Shown one piece after another: positions 5,790-9,789 of a DNA stretch of 9,789 nt (positions within the stretch are counted from its first letter, which is position 1; each line of letters starts with the position of its first letter). Made by a program: the position numbers and the translations under genes. The notes under the pieces were generated by a model. That model saw only the letters and a program-made list of their open reading frames with translations. It did not search any database and was not told where the DNA came from. Source of the stretch: CAIKZZ01 sp037443765 (GTDB lineage Bacteria > Pseudomonadota > Gammaproteobacteria > Steroidobacterales > Steroidobacteraceae); assembly GCA_037443765.1 (NCBI GenBank), contig JBBINS010000115.1, positions 1-9,789 on the forward strand, given 5' to 3'.

Positions 5790-8700
5790 GCGCACAGCGC
5801 ACGCCGAGCGGCGGACGCGTCGATCGTGCGCGGCCGATCCGCTTCATGTTCGACGGCACGAGCTACGAGGGCTGCGAGGGCGACACGCTCGCCTCGGCGC
5901 TGCTCGCGAACGGCGTCCACCTGCTCGGTCGGTCCTTCAAGTATCACCGCCCGCGCGGCGTGCTGTCGGCCGGATCCGAGGAGCCGAACGCGCTGGTCGT
6001 CGTGATCCGCGACGCGGCGCGCCGGACGCCGAACGTGCGCGCGACGCAGGTCGAGCTCTACGACGGCCTGGTCGCCGAGAGCCAGAACCGCTGGCCGAGC
6101 CTCCGCCTCGACGTCGGTGCGATCAACAACCTGTTGTCGCCGTTCATCCCGGCCGGGTTCTACAACAAGACGTTCATGTGGCCGCGGTCCGCCTGGTTCT
6201 CGCTCTACGAGCCCGCGATCCGCGCGACCGCCGGCCTCGGCATGGCGCCGACGCTGCCGGATCCCGACCGCTATGCGCAGCGCTTCGCGCACTGCGACGT
6301 GCTCGTCGTCGGCGGCGGGCCCGCGGGTCTTGCCGCCGCGCGGAGCGCCGCCGCCGCCGGCGCCCGCGTGGTGCTGTGCGACGAGCAGGCCGAGTTCGGT
6401 GGCTCGCTGCTCGCCGAGCGCGATGCGACCATCGACGGCCAGCCCGCGGGCGCCTGGCTTGCGGCGACGGTGGCCGCCCTCGCGCGCGACCCGCGCGTGA
6501 CGCTGCTGAGCCGGACGACCGCGTTCGGCTACTTCCCGCACAACAACATCGGCCTGACGGAACGGATCACCGACCACCTCGGCACGCCGCCGTCGTCGTC
6601 GCCGCGCGAGCGCCTGTGGCAGGTCCGCGCCCGCGAGGTCGTGCTCGCCACCGGCGCGATCGAGCGCCCGCTGCTGTTCCCGGGTAACGACCGGCCGGGC
6701 GTCATGCTCGCCTCCGCCGCGCGCACCTACCTCAACCGCTATGGCGTGCGTGTCGGCAATCGGGCCGTGGTCGTGGCGGGCTGCGACGCGGCCTACCAGG
6801 CGGCGCTCGACCTCGCGGCCGCAGGGGTCGCGATCGCCGTGGTCGCGGACGTCCGCGCCGCAGGCTACGCACCCGGCCCGGCCGAGGCGGCGGCACGCGA
6901 CGCGGGCCTGCCGGTCGAGTCCTCGGCGACGGTGCTCTCGACGAGCGGCCGGCTACGGGTCACGGGCGTAACCCTCGGCCGCGTCGGCGTCGACGGGCGG
7001 GTCACGGCCGGGGCGACACGCGCCTGCGACGTTGTGCTGATGTCTGGCGGCTTCACGCCGAGCGTGCACCTGCACTCCCAGTCGCGCGGCAAGCTGACGT
7101 TCGATCCGGCGCTCGCGGCCTTCCTGCCCGGCGCCGCCGCCGAGCGCACGCGCTCGGCGGGCCACGCCCGCGGTGTCAACGGTCTCGGCGCCGCGCTCAA
7201 CGACGGCGCCGATGCCGGTGCCGGCGCCGCTGCGGCGACCGGTCATTCGGCGTCGGCGGCGCGCTACGCGGCGCGCGCGCTCGACGCGGGGATCGCGGGC
7301 CAGCCGGGAGCACTGCCGCAGCCGGCGGGCCCCACGCCACCGGCCAAGGCGTTCGTCGACTTCCAGCACGACGTCACGACGCGCGACCTCGCGCTCGCGC
7401 GCCGCGAGGGCTTCGAGGCGATCGAACACATCAAGCGCTACACGACCACCGGCATGGCGACCGACCAGGGGAAGACCTCGGGCCTCAACGCGCTCGGCTT
7501 CGTCGCCGCGGCGTCCGAGCGCGACATCCCGGACGTGGGACTCACGACCTTCCGCATGCCGTACACGCCGGTGACCTTCGGCGTGTTCGCCGGCGTCGCC
7601 CGTGGCGACCTGTTCGACCCGGTGCGCCGCTCGCCCAGCCACGCCTGGGCGAGCGCGCGCGGCGCCGTGTTCGAGGATGTCGGCATGTGGAAGCGCGCCC
7701 GCTACTTCCCCACCGCCGGCGAGGACATGCACGCCGCGGTCGACCGCGAGTGCCTTGCGGTTCGCAACCGCGTGGGCCTGTTCGATGCCTCCACGCTCGG
7801 CAAGATCGAGGTCGTGGGCAAGGACGCCGCGATGTTCCTCAACCGGCTCTACGTCAACAACTGGTCCAACCTCGCCGTCAACCGCTCGCGCTACGGGATC
7901 CTGCTGCGCGACGATGGGTTCGTCTACGACGACGGCGTCATCGCCCGGCTCGCCGACGACCGCTTCCACGTGACGACAACCACCGGCGGCGCGGCGCGCG
8001 TGTTCGCCATGATGGAGGACTACATTCAGACCGAGTGGACGGACCTCTCGGTCTGGATCACCTCGACGACCGAGCAATGGGCGGTCGTCGCCGTGCAGGG
8101 CCCGCGTGCTCGGGACGTGCTGGCGACGCTCGTGACTGGAGTCGACCTCAGCCCCGCGGCGCTGCCGCACATGGCCGTCGCGCGCGGCGAGATCTGCGGC
8201 GTGCCGATGATGCTGTTCCGCGTCAGCTTCAGCGGCGAACTCGGCTTCGAGGTCAACGTGCCGGCCGACTACGGCGCCGAGGTGTGGGCCGCGATCCACG
8301 AGGCCGGCCAGGCGCACGGCATCACGCCGTACGGCACCGAGGCGATGCACGTGCTGCGTGCCGAGAAGGGATACATCATCGTCGGCCAGGACACGGACGG
8401 CACGATGACGCCGGACGACGCCGCCGTCGCCTGGGCGATCGGCAAGACCAAGCCCGACTTCGTCGGCAAGCGCTCGCTGGAGCGGCCGACGATGAAGGAC
8501 CCGCGTCGCAAGCAGCTCGTCGGCCTCGAGACCATCGACCCGAAGATCGTGCTCGAGGAAGGCGCACAGGTGGTCGCCTCGCCGGGGCAGGTGCCGCCGA
8601 TGAAGATGATCGGCCACGTGACGTCCTCCTACCACAGCGCGGCGCTCGGACGCTCGATCGCGCTCGGCGTCGTGGCCGGCGGCCGCGCACTCCTCGGGCA

Positions 8701-8794
8701 GACGGTGTACGTGCCGATGCCGGGTGGCGACGTTCCCGTCAAGGTGGTCGGGCCGGTGTTCTACGATCGCGAGGGGGCCCGACTCAATGGCTAA
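5786..8794 (+). CDS. soxA: Sarcosine oxidase subunit alpha
   Basis: This 1002-residue subunit binds NAD and tetrahydrofolate and converts the methyl carbon from the SoxB reaction into 5,10-methylene-THF. Residues about 16-100 form a ferredoxin-like fold lacking cluster cysteines (only Cys30), as in other SoxA, with SFKYHRPRGVLSAGSEEPNA at 50-69. A Rossmann domain starts at CDVLVVGGGPAGLAAA (170-185); ATGAIERPLLFPGNDRPGVM follows at 288-307, and a second nucleotide-fold strand at 326-347. A GcvT domain spans about 620-890, with LLRDDGFVYDDGV at 706-718 including Asp715-Asp716, and a GcvT C-terminal domain about 905-1000. An Ala/Gly/Pro-rich linker (about 445-522) joins the halves. An upstream in-frame ATG at 5594 lies inside soxD; I chose 5786 for the ATGA overlap with soxD and the usual N-terminus. 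The stop overlaps soxG by 8 bases. Confidence 0.96.
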   Translation: MSAQRTPSGGRVDRARPIRFMFDGTSYEGCEGDTLASALLANGVHLLGRSFKYHRPRGVLSAGSEEPNALVVVIRDAARRTPNVRATQVELYDGLVAESQNRWPSLRLDVGAINNLLSPFIPAGFYNKTFMWPRSAWFSLYEPAIRATAGLGMAPTLPDPDRYAQRFAHCDVLVVGGGPAGLAAARSAAAAGARVVLCDEQAEFGGSLLAERDATIDGQPAGAWLAATVAALARDPRVTLLSRTTAFGYFPHNNIGLTERITDHLGTPPSSSPRERLWQVRAREVVLATGAIERPLLFPGNDRPGVMLASAARTYLNRYGVRVGNRAVVVAGCDAAYQAALDLAAAGVAIAVVADVRAAGYAPGPAEAAARDAGLPVESSATVLSTSGRLRVTGVTLGRVGVDGRVTAGATRACDVVLMSGGFTPSVHLHSQSRGKLTFDPALAAFLPGAAAERTRSAGHARGVNGLGAALNDGADAGAGAAAATGHSASAARYAARALDAGIAGQPGALPQPAGPTPPAKAFVDFQHDVTTRDLALARREGFEAIEHIKRYTTTGMATDQGKTSGLNALGFVAAASERDIPDVGLTTFRMPYTPVTFGVFAGVARGDLFDPVRRSPSHAWASARGAVFEDVGMWKRARYFPTAGEDMHAAVDRECLAVRNRVGLFDASTLGKIEVVGKDAAMFLNRLYVNNWSNLAVNRSRYGILLRDDGFVYDDGVIARLADDRFHVTTTTGGAARVFAMMEDYIQTEWTDLSVWITSTTEQWAVVAVQGPRARDVLATLVTGVDLSPAALPHMAVARGEICGVPMMLFRVSFSGELGFEVNVPADYGAEVWAAIHEAGQAHGITPYGTEAMHVLRAEKGYIIVGQDTDGTMTPDDAAVAWAIGKTKPDFVGKRSLERPTMKDPRRKQLVGLETIDPKIVLEEGAQVVASPGQVPPMKMIGHVTSSYHSAALGRSIALGVVAGGRALLGQTVYVPMPGGDVPVKVVGPVFYDREGARLNG
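8771..8777 (+). promoter_or_regulatory. Ribosome-binding site that sets the soxG start
   Basis: GAGGGGG inside the end of soxA lies 9 bases before ATG 8787. It favours that start over the in-frame ATG at 8724, which would add 21 residues of non-conserved sequence translated from the soxA reading region. Confidence 0.65.
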
Positions 8795-9332
8795 TACACT
8801 GAAGCGCACCACGCCGAGCATCGAGCGCCACCGCTGGCTCGAGCCGCTCCCGGCCGCGGCTCGCTACAGCCTGCGCGGCGTGGCGGACGCCCGCGCCGCG
8901 GCCGGCCGCGCCTTCGGCGTCGACCTGCCGACGACCGCCTGCCGGGCGGCGACCGCCGGAGCCCGCTCGGCCCTCTGGCTCGGGCCCGACGAGCACCTGC
9001 TGATCGGCCCCGAACTCGAAGCGGCGGCGATCGCTGCGACGCTCGGCACGGCACTCGCCGGCATCCCGCACTCGCTCGTCGACATCAGCCACCGCCAAGT
9101 GAGCTTCACGGTCCACGGACCGCATGCCGAATGGCTGCTGTCGCACGGCTGCCCCCTCGACCTCGACGTCGCGGAGTTCCCGGTCGGGATGTGCACGCGG
9201 ACCGTGTTCGTCAAGGCCGAGATCCTGTTGTGGCGGACGGCCGCCGACGCGTTCCGGATCGAGGTGTGGCGCTCCTTCGCGGACTACGTCCTCGGGCTGC
9301 TCGCCGAGACCGCCATCGAGCTGCCTGCGTGA
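8787..9332 (+). CDS. soxG: Sarcosine oxidase subunit gamma
   Basis: This 181-residue subunit has a GcvT-like fold and packs at the SoxA/SoxB interface; it has no separate known catalytic role. Conserved blocks include SALWLGPDEHLLIGP (61-75), SLVDISHRQVSFTVHGP (96-112), LLSHGCPLDLDVAEFPVGMCTRTVFVKAEILLWR (117-150) and EVWRSFADYVLGLL (159-172). The diagnostic HGCPLDL and FPVGMCTRT motifs are intact. The start overlaps soxA by 8 bases, which points to coupled translation and matched subunit amounts. The stop overlaps a GTG that I take as the start of the next gene. This subunit is normally the most divergent of the four, but here the family fit is clear. Confidence 0.93.
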   Translation: MANTLKRTTPSIERHRWLEPLPAAARYSLRGVADARAAAGRAFGVDLPTTACRAATAGARSALWLGPDEHLLIGPELEAAAIAATLGTALAGIPHSLVDISHRQVSFTVHGPHAEWLLSHGCPLDLDVAEFPVGMCTRTVFVKAEILLWRTAADAFRIEVWRSFADYVLGLLAETAIELPA

Positions 9333-9789
9333 CCATGTGCCGCGGCGCGGCCACGCTCGCGGTGGCGCTCGCCTGCGCCGCGACCGGCCTCGTCGCCTGC
9401 GACCATGGCGCGCCCGCGGCGGCCAAGCGCGAGCGCCACGTCGCGATCTACAACTGGTCGGAGTACATCGGCAAGACCACGATCGCCGACTTCGAGCGCG
9501 AGACCGGCATCAAGGTCGACTACGACACCTTCGACTCGGACTCGACGCTGGAGGCGAAGATGCTCGCCGGCGGCGCCGGCTACGACGTCGTCAGCACCTC
9601 GGAGAACTTCTTCAGCCGGCAGATCAAGGCCGGGGCCTACCAGGTCGTTGACCGGAGCCGGCTGCCGAACTGGTCGAACATCGACCCGGAGGTTCTGCGG
9701 GCCCTCGCACCGTTCGATCCCGGGAACGCGCACGCGGTACCGTACCTGCACTCCTACGACGGCTTCGCCTACAACGTGCCGATGATTCG
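9329..9789 (+). CDS. PotF/PotD-type ABC transporter substrate-binding lipoprotein, 5' part, cut by window edge
   Basis: The first 153 codons are present, starting from GTG 9329, which overlaps the soxG stop (GTGA) and has GAG 8 bases upstream; ATG 9335 is an alternative start with no useful ribosome-binding site. A short n-region and a hydrophobic Ala-rich stretch end in the lipobox LVAC with Cys24, so the mature protein should be lipid-anchored; Asp25 after the Cys is the inner-membrane retention signal known from E. coli. The mature part follows the polyamine-binding family: HVAIYNWSEYIGKTTIADFERETGIKV, then ML-GG-GYDVV and RQIKAGAYQVVDRSRLPNW. Trp43, Ser44 and Tyr46 keep the family's W-S-x-Y contact. 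Other pocket positions differ: STSENFF stands where PotF has PSASFL, and PYLHSYDGFAYN (138-149) where PY-W-T-GI-YN is usual. The ligand may therefore be an N-methylated or other cationic amine rather than putrescine, which is inference. The permease and ATPase genes would be expected to the right. Confidence 0.85.
   Translation, partial: MTMCRGAATLAVALACAATGLVACDHGAPAAAKRERHVAIYNWSEYIGKTTIADFERETGIKVDYDTFDSDSTLEAKMLAGGAGYDVVSTSENFFSRQIKAGAYQVVDRSRLPNWSNIDPEVLRALAPFDPGNAHAVPYLHSYDGFAYNVPMI

Noticed and set aside
5873..6085. Ferredoxin-like N-terminal domain of SoxA without cluster cysteines as a lost redox centre.
   Set aside because: Heterotetrameric sarcosine oxidase alpha subunits have this fold without a 2Fe-2S cluster, so it is normal for the family.
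7120..7350. Ala/Gly/Pro-rich stretch in soxA as a possible insertion or frameshift.
   Set aside because: The reading frame is continuous, the conserved motifs resume in the same frame on both sides, and SoxA proteins have a variable Ala-rich linker here.

Overview
The window comes from a GC-rich bacterium, roughly two thirds G+C or more judged by eye. It is most likely a proteobacterium, because the gene content and order (GlxA/GbdR-type AraC regulator, one-component dimethylglycine dehydrogenase-like protein, soxBDAG, PotF-type binding protein) are typical of that phylum. Nothing visible fixes the class or species. It reads as a chromosomal metabolic locus. I see no insertion sequence, tRNA, rRNA, CRISPR array or phage gene.

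Left part, minus strand: the first 226 bases hold the 5' end of a methyltransferase corrinoid protein gene that runs out of the window. A 336-base gap follows, containing an AT-rich promoter-like island, a G-quadruplex-type motif and a GC-rich hairpin. Bases 563-1570 encode a full-length GlxA/GbdR-like regulator. A 187-base divergent spacer (1571-1757) carries a perfect 8-bp-arm inverted repeat, the best operator candidate in the window.

Right part, plus strand: an uninterrupted, tightly packed operon runs from 1758 to the end. It comprises a dimethylglycine dehydrogenase-like FAD/GcvT enzyme, soxB, soxD, soxA and soxG (heterotetrameric sarcosine oxidase), then the start of a lipoprotein PotF/PotD-type substrate-binding protein. 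Four of the five junctions overlap by 1 to 8 bases; the fifth is a 10-base gap whose Shine-Dalgarno overlaps the preceding stop codon.

Taken together the locus looks like a catabolic cascade that removes N-methyl groups. A corrinoid methyltransferase system, whose partners lie off the left edge, could take the first methyl from a quaternary amine such as glycine betaine. The dehydrogenase would convert dimethylglycine to sarcosine, and SoxBDAG would convert sarcosine to glycine, both passing the methyl carbon to tetrahydrofolate through GcvT-type domains. The GlxA/GbdR-like protein is the likely substrate-sensing activator. The coupled binding protein suggests that uptake of a cationic or N-methylated amine belongs to the same programme. 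The individual enzymes belong to known families; the unusual points are the combination, the operator candidate and the divergent binding-protein pocket.
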